From Epiperipatus broadwayi (Eukaryota > Onychophora > Udeonychophora > Euonychophora > Peripatidae): a stretch of DNA of 64,000 nucleotides. Positions within the stretch are counted from its first letter, which is position 1. Each line of letters opens with the position of its first letter. The position numbers and the translations under genes were made by a program. Below the pieces are notes generated by a model that was not told where the DNA came from, ran no database searches, and saw nothing but the letters and a program-made list of their open reading frames with translations. Of this stretch, positions 11,461 to 23,879 are shown in pieces. The stretch is from positions 2,004,501 to 2,068,500 of the forward strand of contig JAQFVV010000072.1 in NCBI GenBank assembly GCA_028023455.1, read 5' to 3'.

Positions 11461-12073
11461 TCTTGTTTATTCTCTTTATTTTTAAAAACAAAATCATTTA
11501 TTTAAAATGGCAATATCATTTTTTCAAATAAATTAAAAATAATTATAACAGAAGCTATCATTAAAAATTTAATATTGAATTCGCTAATTATTTTTTTTAA
11601 AAAATTTGATTATAATAAACTACAAATTTATTCGAATGTAATGTAAAAAAATGAATTTATTATCATTACTGTTTCTCAGAATATATAGTCAAAGGTTAAG
11701 ATTTTTAAAATCAGAATTTTAAAACAGCAAGACCAAATGATTTTGAACTTGCATGAAATGTTCACAAACTATTTCAACTATATTAACACAATAATAGCTT
11801 CAAAAGAATTTGACTTTGTTACTATAGCAACAGTTATTTCTTAACTTATATATATATATATAAGCTTTTACTTAAATTTTGGCTTATAATATTTTGTACT
11901 ATAGTATAGAGAAAAAAAATTAAGAATTTTTTACATGGATACTTAAAACGATTTATATGTCTTTATATACACAACTTACTATTATCATATAGGAAGTGTT
12001 TGTTATCACATTAAGTTTATGATCATAAAAATGAAGGTCAGAGCAATCATTTTTGTCATACACTATTTACTAC
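11461..12073. other. AT-rich sequence, no gene
   Basis: No coding or repeat signal beyond a (TA)n run near 11849-11862. Confidence 0.5.
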
Positions 12074-12230
12074 AAGCCTGAATAATCAATGGGATACCAG
12101 ATGGTATAGAACTATAACATCATTGCCCCTAGACTTTTCTGACTTTTACCTTCATCAGTGAGGAGAACTAGGATTCAAATCTATAAATCATGATTTGCTC
12201 TTTTATACTATTCAAGCAAATAGCCCAAAA
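12074..12230 (-). mobile_element. tRNA-headed SINE with hammerhead-like core (family ii)
   Basis: On the minus strand the unit starts with a tRNA-like head: a D-arm-like gcttgaatagtataaaagag and a B-box-like gatttgaatcct. Directly after it comes cctca plus a hammerhead-like core, then a tail sharing aatcaatggataccaga-type sequence with the element at 48445-48975. No coding capacity. The order tRNA head, hammerhead, tail is the same as at 48 kb. Confidence 0.55.
12126..12163 (-). ncRNA. Hammerhead ribozyme-like motif (family ii)
   Basis: Minus strand: helix I strand cctca (12163-12159), perfect core CTGATGA (12158-12152), a 12-base helix II region, GAAAA (12139-12135) in place of GAAAC, cleavage-type triplet GTC (12134-12132) and tagggg for the other helix I strand. 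Helix III has shrunk, so this copy is probably dead. The 48 kb copy preserves the missing parts. Confidence 0.45.
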
Positions 12231-12317
12231 TTAAAAAGAAAACACCCTTAACTTTTCAAATTCAGACTAACTCACATAGCTTTGACACCAGATCAATTTC
12301 TGCATAGTTTTCAGACA

Positions 12318-12590
12318 TCAGCCTTATAACAACTATAGGCCTCTTCTATCCTTTAGCCAAAAAGACTAACATCAACAACATCACACCATTTCTCATGTTT
12401 ATTCATGCTTCCAAAAGCAATAATTTTCAACCTATTCCAAGACCATCTATTGTAAACTTCAATAATCAATTGACATGAGATGATTTCCACCTCACTGCCT
12501 CTAGCCTAGTATTAGCAGGACTCTTCTATTCTTTGGCTAGGAAATATCAACATCATCACAATTGCTCATATGCCTCCAAGAGTATTTTTG
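12318..12590. repeat. Degenerate direct repeat, about 180-bp period
   Basis: Two blocks about 180 bp apart share ctcttctatyctttrgcya, then aacatcaacaacatcac-type sequence and catgcttccaa/catatgcctccaa. They look like two copies of one repeat unit, perhaps related to the adjacent SINE. No function is visible. Confidence 0.45.
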
Positions 12591-12599
12591 GTGTCAGGT

Positions 12600-14500
12600 A
12601 TATAACTATGCAAGGGAGTTGGAATGGATTCAAAATCTTAGGTTTTTTTTTTTTTTGATTAGAGGCTATTAGCTTGAATAGAATAAATGAGCAAAAGATG
12701 GCTACTAGATACATAATAACATTAGTTCCAACTCTGAATTCTAGCTCTCACTGACAAATGCAAAAGTCAGAAATCAATCTGGAAATGAGATATTATAGCT
12801 CAATACTGATTGATTATTCAAATTTACAGTAAATGCCTTCAAGTAAAATAAAAAGAACTGCTTAGGTAGACCTATGAGAAAGTCATGCAATTATTGTTAT
12901 ACAAGAAGATTCAATAGTAATCAGAGATTTAAAGAAAAAAATTTTAAAAATCCCATAGAAAAAAATAAAGAAAGAAGTATTCCAGTTTGATATAATATTA
13001 ATGAGAAGAAAAAGTTTCAATATAACATTAATGATAAGAAAATGGCCTGGCTTGTAATTGATTTTAAACCTGAAACATGAAATGATGTTACTGACATCTT
13101 GATAAATGTATCCAATGAAAACAGTAGTCATATATGTCATCAAGAGTATATTCTGTGCTACAGTTATCCACATTTACAGTTCTGACAAATATTAAATCAA
13201 AAACAGAGGTGGGAATAAAAGCCGGTTAAATTAAACTCAATAGAAATAAGGCTACCTGACAAAACTAAGCGAACAAATATCAACGAATTAGCGTATTTTA
13301 AAAAGAAGTCACATTTTATATAATCATAATCTTTTAATTTCTGGAAGTCTCATAATCACATGCAAAAAAATTATCCTTCCCATTTTTATGAGTTAATTCT
13401 TACTGATAAAAAAAATCAATGAGGTTTGAGATCATGAACCATATTTAGATAATGGGTATGGTTCCTGAGTTTTAGGCATATTTGACTATTTATCTTTAAT
13501 ATAAAGAATGATAACAAATAAATGATTATAATTTAACCATTAAGAATTAATGATAATTAATTGATCAAATTTGTTATTCTGTTGTTTTATATATATTGTG
13601 CCCTTTTGTATGGGTCTCCATAAATTGTTGTATCAATCTATTTAAAAAATTTTAAATTTAAGATATATTTAGCTATATGATGTTAATTTATTTATGATAA
13701 TCTTTTAAAAAAGTGTAATTAAAGTAATTCATGAGTATTTGATATGTGAAAATTGTGCTGATGTTTGAGAGAGACGTTTCAATGGGAATGATAATAGTAT
13801 ATGGTTGGGAAAAACTGGCCATGACCAATACTGCATTAATAAATTTAATAAATAAATGTTTAAAGTTAAAAGTTTTAAAAAGACAAGTTAAAATTAAATG
13901 CATATATTTATTGTTGATAAAGATTAATATTTAATAAATGAATATAAATATTTTAATTATTAGTAGTACATGATAGAAGATTAATATTTGATTTTAATAA
14001 TATCGAATTATTATTTTAAAAATTGTTATAAGATATTATTTATTTTAAAAAATATTTATTTTTAAAAAATGAATTGTTAGTTTATTTTTAGATTATTACA
14101 AGCGTTTGTAGCTTTGTTGTAAAACAGATGTTAGTTAGACACATACACACATGCTTGGGAGTTTTTTTTAGTAAAGTTGCAAAGCTATTTTAAAAATTCT
14201 GTTATAAAATTTATAAATATTATATTGGCTATCATGAGATAAAAGTAAAAATAATTAATGTGAAATATTAAATCTGATTTTTAAAATACTGTTTAAAAAA
14301 ACATAACGAATAAAAATAGACTTAATTTGTTTATAAAAATAATCTTATAAAAGTTAAAAGTGAAATAAAGTAAGAAAGTATATTTTAAAAAAATGTTTAA
14401 TGGATTTAAATAAACGATAAAGATTGATTTAAGAATTTAATAATGTGATAAATAATAAATATTAAATAAGTCATTATTTATTTTTAATTCTATCTTGTTG
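12600..14500. other. AT-rich sequence, no supported gene
   Basis: Short ORFs on both strands look like chance frames in AT-rich DNA. No splice-flanked coding segment or transposon could be recognised. Confidence 0.5.
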
Positions 14501-14565
14501 GTAAAATATGTAAATAAGCTAGCAAGTTGATTGTTTAATTCACCAATCAAGTGGGAGTTTCTTCC

Positions 14566-15620
14566 GGTATAAAACCAAGGTTCAATTGTTCGGAGGGGAA
14601 TTGTGATTGAAAATCTAAAAGTAAAGTGTGCTATTAGAAATAGCTAAGTAATTATAGACGCTCTCAAAATCGTTTTAAAATTATAAGAGAGTAGTTTTTT
14701 TAAAATAATTTATAAAAGTTTACCGACAAATATGCAGTGCTAATTTTAATTATAATTTCCTATCGTCTCGATCGAAGCTCAATTTACTATCAAATAGTCA
14801 TGGAAACATCGTATAAGGATAAAATGTATTGGAGACTTTATACTAAAAATTTAACAGACGCTGGATTAACTAGGAGAGTTATTAGATGCATAAAAGTAAT
14901 ACGTTGGACTTTGTATAAATTTAAAAGCTAATGGTAATTAATTTTTATAAAATAGATATTTAAAAGAATGAGAAATACTTCTTTATGAAGAAAGTATTTG
15001 TGAATTATAAATCTAAGTATATAACTTAGTAAAGATGGTAAATAATAATGATTACATAAATGCTTGCCTTGTTAAGTCTTTATGGTGTAAAAGACTAAAT
15101 TATGACAGTTTTAAAAAGGCAAATAAATTGGAAATTTAATGGGTAAAGAAATACCTATATAAAAATTATTATAGTATTAAAGTCTGAACGCTGGTCGTAC
15201 AGAAGACTTTAAAAGTAATCTTACCTAAATATCTGTTAAGGAATGCGCAAATCAAATATACGTGGATATCCAAATCAATTAAAAATAAGTAAATAAGAAC
15301 TTTGTAAATTATAGACTAATTCTAAAAATAATAACTTTTAAATAATATTTTTTTTTTTTCATCTTTAAAAGAAATGAATCCGGATTCCATAAACTAGTTT
15401 AATTATTATTTTATTCTTATGGTGGAACTGACTCTTATTTTTATTTTATTTTTAAAAAAGAACGTTTTCATTTATTCCATAAAAACTTTTAAAAAAAAAC
15501 ACGTGATATACCGGAAAAGGAAGTAATGTTTGGTGAAAAATTGTGCCTAGGAAAAAAGAACTATTATGGATGAAAGAAGACACCGTTGGATGTTATGTAA
15601 TATGTTTTATTTATTAACTA
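14566..15620 (+). promoter_or_regulatory. Possible TATA-containing promoter and transcribed leader
   Basis: A ggtataaaacc box at about 14566-14576 lies in a locally GC-richer patch. About 25-35 bp downstream is a ttcggagggg segment where initiation would be expected. A 64-codon frame follows at 14737-14931, with an internal ATG and many Arg/Lys codons; it is unrecognised. Possible splice acceptors (tttctttag) occur at 15895-15904 and near 16934. This could be an LTR, a noncoding-RNA promoter or chance. No polypurine tract or tRNA-primer site was found. Confidence 0.25.
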
Positions 15621-18021
15621 ACATAAATGTTTAATTAATTATTGATTTATTAAAAATAGGAAAGGTACATTTACATTTTTTAAAAATGATAACTAAATAT
15701 TAATATAACTTTTCATTGCATAAAGTTTATTTTATAATTATACAACACGTAATATTTTAAAGAATAATTGTTGAGTGTAAATGTGAAATTATTTTGTAAA
15801 ACTGAAATCTTGGAGGACATCGTGTGACGGACTATACATTGAAGTATCATTTATGGTAAAAATTATGTAATAATAATTTGATGTATTTGCTATGTTTTCT
15901 TTAGGTCAACCAAATGTTATATGATTATTGAATGAATGTATTAATATTTAAATAATATACACGCATAAGATTAATAATAGCAGTTTTATTTTAATATGCA
16001 TACTTTAAATTGATGATGTAAATTTAGTACAACATAATATGAGAACCTAGAAATAATTATATGATTCTTTCGTGAATAAATTTTAATGTTTCTGTTACAA
16101 TATTAGGAATTAAATTTATTATTAGTGTAAGTTATTTATTTTTCTTTTCAAGTTAGTAAGAGGTATATAAAATCTATATTTTATTTTTTATTTTATTAGA
16201 TAAGTTAAGTTAATTTTATGTAGAAATTTATATTTTGATTGAAGGCTTAACGTATATAGATGATGAGGTATATGAGATTTTGGATAAATATTATTTTTTT
16301 TTTAAAATTGGTCATCTATTTATCTGAAGTTAAATAAGGTTAAAATGACTTTTGTAGATAGAAGTTTTTAGGAAGGAATAAGAATAACAAGTAAAGAAGA
16401 GTAATAGTTTAAACATAAAAAGAATCATAGAATTTTATTTAATATAATACGTTATAAAATTTGAAATTGTTGAATAATTTTAAATATTATTTTAAAAGAA
16501 CATATACGTATTGCATATTTTGATAAGACATGTAGCATGACATTATATCGGAAGGACATAAATAATTATAATCAATAATAGTTATTATATTACAAAGTTA
16601 TATCAGTTTATACATTAATTGATCTTTGAGTAATATTAATAGTAAATGTAATACATACTAGTACATTATAATCTAAATAGCAGTAAGACTTCAGTGAAGT
16701 AGCATTTTAATTATTAAAGTCTGTTTATTTGCATATATGCTACATGAATGATATTTCACATAAACCTTTTCTTATATTAATTGATAACAAATGATGTTTG
16801 TTAAAATTAAAGTCATAAACTTAATTGAATGTTATTGATAGAACATTTCAGAAATGTATAAATTATCTATTTATGATTATGGAAATAGTAACAGTGTAAA
16901 AATCTTGTATTATCATTTTTCTTATTTTGTTTTATTTTCTTTAGTTCCATTTGTAAATGTAAATAGTGTAAATAAGTTATATGTTAAAGTTGATGTAAAT
17001 AAATTTGTTAAGTTGTTTTAAAAGATGTGTCGAATTCATTATTTTACACCACAGCATTTGACAACAGATAATTTGAATGTACATAGTATTTGCACAATAT
17101 GAATTTATCATTACTATTATTTGAGAAAGAAACATAATATTTTATTAATATAATTTATAGAAATTGATTGACATTAACATATAATATTACAATGGTCACA
17201 AAGTAATTATAATGCACAATATAAGAGTATAATATTATTTATTGCCACAAATTGTTAAAATTATAAGATTTTGGTCTATTTTAAAATTAAGATACTATAT
17301 GGAAATGAAAGACATGTATATGATTTACTTATTTTCTTAATGATTAAAAGTATAATCCAATAGATAAGATTAAGATATACACTAAAGATTATTATTGTTA
17401 GTTATTGTTATTAGAATAAGTTAGGTGTATTTAGGTTTGATATTAAATCCCTTATCATTCCTATCTACATGAATTATTATTACTTTAAGATAATTAGAAG
17501 AACCTGAGATCATTTAATTATATTTCCTTAACAAAAGATTGAGATTTATTTATCTATTATTATTAAAGATAGTTTATTTATAAAAGTCATAAGAGTGCTG
17601 TAGAGTTAGTAATGAGATAATAAAGAAGTAATAGTATTCTTATGCCATTGAGACAGTGTCTTGGAGAGACATTGACTCAATGTAAATTCAATTACCAATT
17701 GTAACTTCACTTCACAGTCTCATGATTTTAATTAAATACTTATTTAATTAGTACATTATATTGAACTATATTAATCTGATAAGTTATAATATTATAAAAT
17801 ATATTAAAGATAGTTGTACATATTTTAGTTGAGCATAATGATTTAGTTGAGCTAGTCTTATTTTAAATTATATCATATATCGAGAAGTGAGGGTACAATA
17901 TATACACAAAAATATTAATGTATATGATATAAATATTAAAAGGTCTTTTTGAAATTTTGATAAGGTCCTAAAACTTCTAGCTAGGCCATTGTTTCTATTA
18001 TATCATTCTATCTACAATTAC
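15621..18021. other. AT-rich sequence, no recognised gene or repeat
   Basis: This is one of the longest stretches here without an identifiable transposon. No coding exon was recognised on either strand. An AATAAA lies near 16998. Confidence 0.5.
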
Positions 18022-18790
18022 ATTCACATTGTTTTACATTCAAATATCAGCCTTTCAAGCTAATTGAGCACACACCTTTTGAGAGTGTTAAATAAATGAA
18101 TACTTTCCTCTTCAATCCAAGATATAGTATTTATGCAGGAATAAAAAGCATCCTCTTATTCCTATGACTCAAATTCTTTTATATGAGCAAATCTGAAGAA
18201 CTATTGAGGAGAGTGTGAGTAGAATTCTCACTTTAAATTACTATTTACGATGTTCTTTGACTGAATGACATCGGTGCAATTACTTAGAATTTACTAAACG
18301 TCATTCTTACTGAAACTTAATTATGAGTAAATAAGCAATTATTTTATCTAGCACCGTGTTTACAATAATTGTAAACACGGCGCTAGATAAAATAATTGCT
18401 TATTTACTCATAAACATGGCGCTAGATAAAATAATTGCTTATTTACTCATAATTAAGTTTCAGTAAGAATGACGTTTAGTAAATTCTAAGTAATTTCACC
18501 GACGGCATTCAGTCAAAGAACATCATAAATAGTAATTTAAAGTGAGAATTCTACTCACGCTCTCCTCAACAGTTCTTCAGATTTGCTCACATAAAAAAAT
18601 TTGAGTCGTAGGAATAAGAGGATCCTTTTTATTCCTGCATAAATACTATATCTTGGATTGAAGAGGAAAGTATTCATTTATTTAACACTCTCAAAAGGCG
18701 CGTGCTCAATTAGCTTGAAAGGCTGATATTTGAATGTAATATAATTGTAAACATGGCGCTAGATAAAATAATTGCTTATTCACATTGTTT
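18022..18790. mobile_element. Foldback element with 13-bp target duplication
   Basis: The direct repeat attcacattgttt at 18022-18034 and 18778-18790 flanks a 743-bp element. Left and right halves are inverted copies about 330 bp long: tcaaatatcagcctttcaag on the left has its complement near 18719-18736. The centre (18345-18455) is a palindrome around ttacaataattgtaa, next to a 40-bp tandem duplication containing ggcgctagataaaataattg. A third copy of that motif forms the right end (18757-18777). No ORF. The long TSD argues against an ordinary cut-and-paste DNA transposon. Confidence 0.8.
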
Positions 18791-19474
18791 ATATATCTAA
18801 AATACTGATTATATCACAACATATATAATTTCTTTAAAAAAGTTTACAAAGTTGTCTGAAACAACTTTTAAATAACAATTCAAATGAATCTACTAAACAA
18901 TATCACTTCTGAAACATTTAAAAAGTAGTTTTATTCTCTAATTTTAAACTACAATAAAATGGAATTTTTGTGCTGAAGTTTGTGATTAAGGTATTTTACT
19001 TATAATTATATTGTTGGATTATTCTTATGGTACTTTGGTATTAACTAAGCTATACTAAGCTATGACGTACTACACAACCCAACAGTAGATATGATCGACG
19101 ATCGATCCCAACAATGTCATGCAACTGAAACCTTGGAATGACTAATCGATAGAAGTGGTCAAGGTGTTTTCGTGATAACCTTCAAGATTTACAATACCTG
19201 GGTGAATTCTGGGCAATTTCTGTCTTTTACTTGCTTTCGTCTTTCAAGTGAGAAGTGTTTTTTATTGCGTCTTTGCCACCATTTTTAATTTATTTGTCAA
19301 AATGAATCTTTTGATTGCTAATTTTATATATTGATTGTTGAATTATTACTGATTTATTGCAGTTATTATTATTACCAACTAATTATCATTTATTAAAATC
19401 TTATTACTAATTTTTTATAACTAATAATTTGTCAAATTTCATTACTAATCACCATTTATTACTAATCAAACAAA

Positions 19475-20363
19475 ATGGCTGTGAGAAAACAAGATATAAA
19501 ATTATGGGACTTACCGTCTTCCGAAGAGGAAGCAATTGACTTTTTCCAGACCTATGGAATTATTCCGAGTGGGAAATGTTGTAATAACGGCCATGCAATG
19601 AAGATATATATTAATAATTACGAGAAACAATGGCGATGTAATGCGAAAGACTGTTTGAAAAGAATTGCAATCAGAAAAGGGACTTGGTTAGAAGGATCCA
19701 GAATTAGTTTTGTCACTGCGGCTAGATTTATATACAGCTGGTCTAGAGAATTGACATCAGTAAAATTTTGTGAAGAGCAATTGGAAATCGCTGGAAAAAC
19801 AGCAGTTGATTGGAATAACTATCTCCGCGAAGTGTGCACCTGGAGACTGTTACGTAAGGAAAAAATGAAAATTGGAGGCCCTGACAAGATCATGGAAATA
19901 GACGAAAGTCTTTTCAAAACGTAAGAATATTGCCGGCAGAGTACTCCCACGGCAGTAGACATTCGGTGGTATTTGCAGGGACACAGATCAATGTTTTGTG
20001 ATAGCCATTTGAGACAGAACTGCATCCACTCTGATGCAAGCCATCAGGGAAAATGTAAAGGAAGGGTCAACAATCTACAGTGACTGCTGGAAATGTTATA
20101 AAAATGAAGAATTAAATGAGGCCGGATACGATCACCTTCAAGTCAACCACACATACCATTTTGTGGACCCATCAACTGGAGTTCACACTCAAAATATAGA
20201 AAGATTGTGGGGCTCATTAAAATGGCGGAACAAAAAGCACAGAGGGACAGCCAGACAACACTTGGATTCCTATTTGACTGAATTAATGTGGAGGCAATGC
20301 TTCAAAGATGACCCGTTGACTGCCATTATGGAACATATACGCGAATTCAGCCCACCTCAGTGA
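19475..20363 (+). pseudogene. Merlin transposase (ISXO2-like DDE) pseudogene
   Basis: The N-terminal frame (19475-19924, 149 codons) has a zinc-ribbon-like Cys/His set (CCNNGHAMK then WRCNAKDC). It runs into the first catalytic Asp in MEIDESLF. The C-terminal frame (20034-20363) carries the second Asp in YSDCW and the Glu in HTQNIERLW, completing the DDE triad. It also has the family's VNH-FVDP block. The joining segment (19921-20033) codes for recognisable family sequence, but only after a one-base frame change at about 19921 and through two in-frame stops (TAG near 19954, TGA near 20010). So the gene is dead although most of the protein is preserved. A GTAAG at 19921 looks like a splice donor, but the following sequence is coding, so an intron is unlikely. 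Confidence 0.9.
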
Positions 20364-20751
20364 CTTCTATTTGTAAGTAGAAATTATTTGGTACCCCCTT
20401 TTTTTTATATAAAATATACTTTTGCAATTTATTTTTTTTGTGACACAGTACGGAAAAATTGATTGTACATCCGCCATGTTTTCTTTTTCAGTATCGCAGT
20501 ATATCAGAAAGTCAGTTATTTGCAGTTAATATTTGGCAACAATTTACTGCCTTTTTACAAATGTAAAAAAAAATTAGTTAAATACCATTACAAATTGTAG
20601 CTTTTTGATAATATTTCAGTGGAGTAAATTAGCAGTTATTATTTATTTATCCTTTTTTTTTTTTGAAATTTTATTATTATTATTATTTTTATTTTTTTGG
20701 CTTATTTTTCCATCTTTGTTTCAGGGCGACGTTTGACGTCTTCATCTTTAT

Positions 20752-20945
20752 TATTAACTATGCTATGATGTGCTGCCCCGAGGCATACTATTCTAATCTT
20801 ATGATCTTCAAGGTGACTTCTCCACGTGATTTGCGGGCAAACTTTATCGATTAAGTTTGTTTGCAAATCACTTGGAGACTTATCTTAAAGATCGTAAGAT
20901 TAGAATAGTATGCTCTCGGGGTAGCACGTCATAGCATAGTTAATA
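20752..20945. repeat. Foldback inside the Merlin right end
   Basis: Arms of about 85 bp (starting taactatgctatgatgtgct and ending in its complement) enclose a short loop around atcgattaag. One arm continues straight into the terminal inverted repeat. The left Merlin end has only about 45 bp of matching TIR, so the element is asymmetric. Confidence 0.8.
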
Positions 20946-21002
20946 CCAAAATACCATTCTTATCATCTGGAATTGATTGTTAAATGTTTTTAAGAAAATT
21001 CC

Positions 21003-21193
21003 AACTATATTTAAACTTTCCAAATACATTCAACCAATAGTAACAGCACACACATTAGTACATACTGTTTTGAGTGATACCATTTTAGGTATTGTTAGTG
21101 CGAACAGCAACAATACTAACACTGAATTTGAACCTACAACTTTTAGATTCATAAATTTAAGGAGATGCTCTAACTATCTAGGCTATTCTGTCA
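21003..21193 (-). mobile_element. tRNA-derived SINE with Penelope-type tail
   Basis: Read on the minus strand it begins tgacagaatagcctagatag, a tRNA-like head with A box (gatagttagagc) and B box (ggttcaaattc). The rest aligns with the unit at 54534-54780: aacaatacctaaa, actca-aaac, then a tail ending tttggaaagtttaaata. That tail is the same as the arm of the palindrome at 8672-8934. No Penelope ORF adjoins this copy, so it stands alone as a SINE of about 190 bp. It is considerably diverged. Confidence 0.65.
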
Positions 21194-23149
21194 CTATTCT
21201 GTCAATATAAAGTCCAATGTAATATAATTATGGTAGAAAGGTCCACATTATTCATGTTCATTCTTTCAAGATTTTAAGCACCACTAATGCCATTCAAATG
21301 GTAATCTCATTCTATTAATAGTGGAAATAACTGCCCAATGTTGTGTTTTTAGAAGACTTTTTTTTTTTTAGTAATTATAACACTAAGAACTTTCCTGCAA
21401 ACCATAAGAGTACCTTCTTCAAGCAATCTATTGGTTTTTATACTGATGGATAGTTGAAATATAAATGTATCTCGCTGATTATATATATATATATATAAGA
21501 AATGACTGTTAAATTCCGATACTACAGAACGGGGCTTCATTACCTCTAAATAATTGTTCGGAAAGGCTAAATTTGATAATTCTTATCAGATTTAAGCAAC
21601 AGTCTAAACTTTACCTCTGTTAACTTATTTCATTGTAGCGCCTCTAGTGATTAAATTGGGACCACAAAGACATTAATCAAGGCTTTGAAACTTTCTTCCT
21701 TGCTCTCCAACAAATAATTCTTAATTTAACAGCTAAAACTCAATATTTAGCTACATTTGGATGTGAGCTGGCTATCTAAAAAAACTCTTGACTTTTATCA
21801 AATATTCAAATTCAGGCTAAGAACATAACAGACTAATAATGTTTTAATCATTTCAATACTAAATATGTCATGAGACATATGTGTATACGTACATATATGT
21901 GTTAGATATACCTTAAGCAATAAAATTGTATTAGCCAAAATTTATGATTATAGTCAATTTTTGCTTATATAGAAAATGAATTTAAAATACTGCCAGCACG
22001 CGCGCGCGCGCGCACACACACACACACACAAAAAAAATCCTCTGAGAATACATTCTGAATTCTTTGTAATAGATAATTGTAGATTCTAAAATTACTAAAT
22101 TTAAATACAATAGTGTTTCTTTTTAGCTGCCAAACAAGTATTTTTATTATTAATGAATTCTCTATTTTTTTAAAAAAACAGAACCATTAGCATAATTAAG
22201 TCAAAAACAGCATTTTACGGTAATACCAACTATAATAAGTTTGAGTAATCTGGGATTGCTTAAACATTTATCGATACTGTGAAGGAAAAAAACTGAAATA
22301 ATATATTAGTATTAACATTAATTAATTTGATCTCTTTTATTCTCAAGCATAAAAAAAATCTAGACACTAGATAGCAATGCCAACTACAACATGACTAATT
22401 TCTGTACACTGATCTTCATAATGAGAAGCAATGATTGTGAATATCCAATCAATAACCATCTTTACTTCTTTTACACACAAGAATGACCATTAATCCAACT
22501 CATTACGGTTCAAAAAAGTCTATGAATCAGATAAAATTAAATGGACTGTTTTTGAATTTCCATGACTGTCAGACTATTATCATTAATGCATACACTAAAA
22601 GCCAACAAAATAAATTAATCCAGATACATTAACATTATTTCAAGCTGTACAAATTTAAATGCTGTTTTCTGAAGCATTTTTAGATCAGCCAATATAGCAG
22701 TGAAAAAATATATACAAAAATTACAATTCTTGCTCACATACATCATAGTTAAAGAATCAGATAAAAATTTACTTATCTATATACTAGGTGAATATCTATG
22801 TAAATTGCTATTTAATTTTCAAATGCAGTATTCATATGTAATTTTTATCACAAGGTAATTACATTCTATACAGATGCGCTGTATTGTTTTTTTATTAACT
22901 CAATGCTGTTTTGTTGAGTAAAAACAAAGGATACTCTCAAACCAAGACACAAGATAGAAACTTTGAAAAAATGACAGCTGTCTTGTCTTTGTACCTAAAT
23001 TCATTTATATAGGCCAATCTAAAACATCTTGATATGAGAGCATGAAGGTTTTCCATTAATTATTTTAAATCCATTCACTTTTATTCTATCTATTAACAAT
23101 CGTGAAATGTTCCAATTTATTGCCTGTTAATATTACGAAATATTAGAAT
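21194..23149. other. AT-rich sequence with microsatellites, no gene
   Basis: Contains (TA)n near 21480-21496 and a (CG)n/(CA)n composite at about 21996-22030. No coding segment was recognised. Confidence 0.55.
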
Positions 23150-23800
23150 CTATGTAAATCGCTATTTAATTTGTAATTTACATTGATTTTCAACTGAACA
23201 TGGTATGTAAAAACAAAACATTTGTTTATTCTATGCTAAAATTTATTTACAAAACACAAGGTGACAGAAAAAATTCATTGCCAGTTTTTAACGTTAGGAA
23301 TATATTATGTCAGCCTAAACAACAAAAAAGGAGGAAATATAGTCAAGTATAATATCTGTATCGCAATCAATTATAAAGCAGTTTAATTTACCTACAAGTT
23401 GTATGAAAATCCAATGATTTGCTTTATAATAGCTGAATAATTATAAAAAAATGCAATTTTATGCTAAAAGTTCATTTACAAAAAAAAATTGGTAAAATAT
23501 GGTGATAGTTTTAATGTCTGTGCAAGATTTAGTTAACCATCTGAAAAACACTACATAATCAAACAATAACATTTCCATAACACATTCTTTTAAGAGGAAG
23601 TTTAATTTATTCACAAGCTGTGTGAAAATCTATTGATTTGTAATTCTACATAGCAGTGGAAATCAAAAGAATTTTAGTTACCAAAAGTTCAATCGCAACA
23701 AAAAATAGACAAATATATATATACATGGTGTCCATTTTAACACCTGCCCAAGATTATGTCATCATAATTCAAGGTATCAAAACAAATATGCCATAGAAAC
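23150..23800. repeat. Degenerate direct repeats, about 220-bp period
   Basis: At least three diverged units share agtttaattta-type sequence, then acaagytgtrtgaaaatc, then a taccaaaagttca or tgctaaaagttca block and a gtgcaagattta or cgcccaagatta-like end. Clear starts are near 23376 and 23596, with a weaker one near 23150. It may be an old satellite or nested repeat remnant. Confidence 0.45.
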
Positions 23801-23879
23801 TGTATTTACTATTAAATGCTTTTATATTAATGTGCCTTGTCTGTGTTTCTGTTGGTATGTCCACATTTTTGAATTAACA

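Larger units (their letters stand above)
19021..20963 (+). mobile_element. Merlin (IS1016/ISXO2-type) DNA transposon, full length
   Basis: The 8-bp repeat attcttat at 19021-19028 and 20956-20963 flanks a 1927-bp element (19029-20955). Termini are inverted: ggtactttggtattaacta on the left and ggtattttggtattaacta as complement of the right end. An 8-9 bp target duplication is the Merlin hallmark. The interior encodes a broken ISXO2-type transposase. The right end holds an extra foldback (20752-20945) that the left end lacks. Confidence 0.92.

Noticed and set aside
18190-18330. ctgaagaactattg and ctgaatgacatcggtg strings in the 18 kb foldback as hammerhead cores
   Set aside because: The spacing to the nearest GAAAC is wrong and the second string has an extra base in the core, so the motif is not supported.
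19921-20033. An intron splitting the Merlin transposase
   Set aside because: The segment still encodes recognisable transposase sequence in another frame, so a frameshift with stops explains it better.
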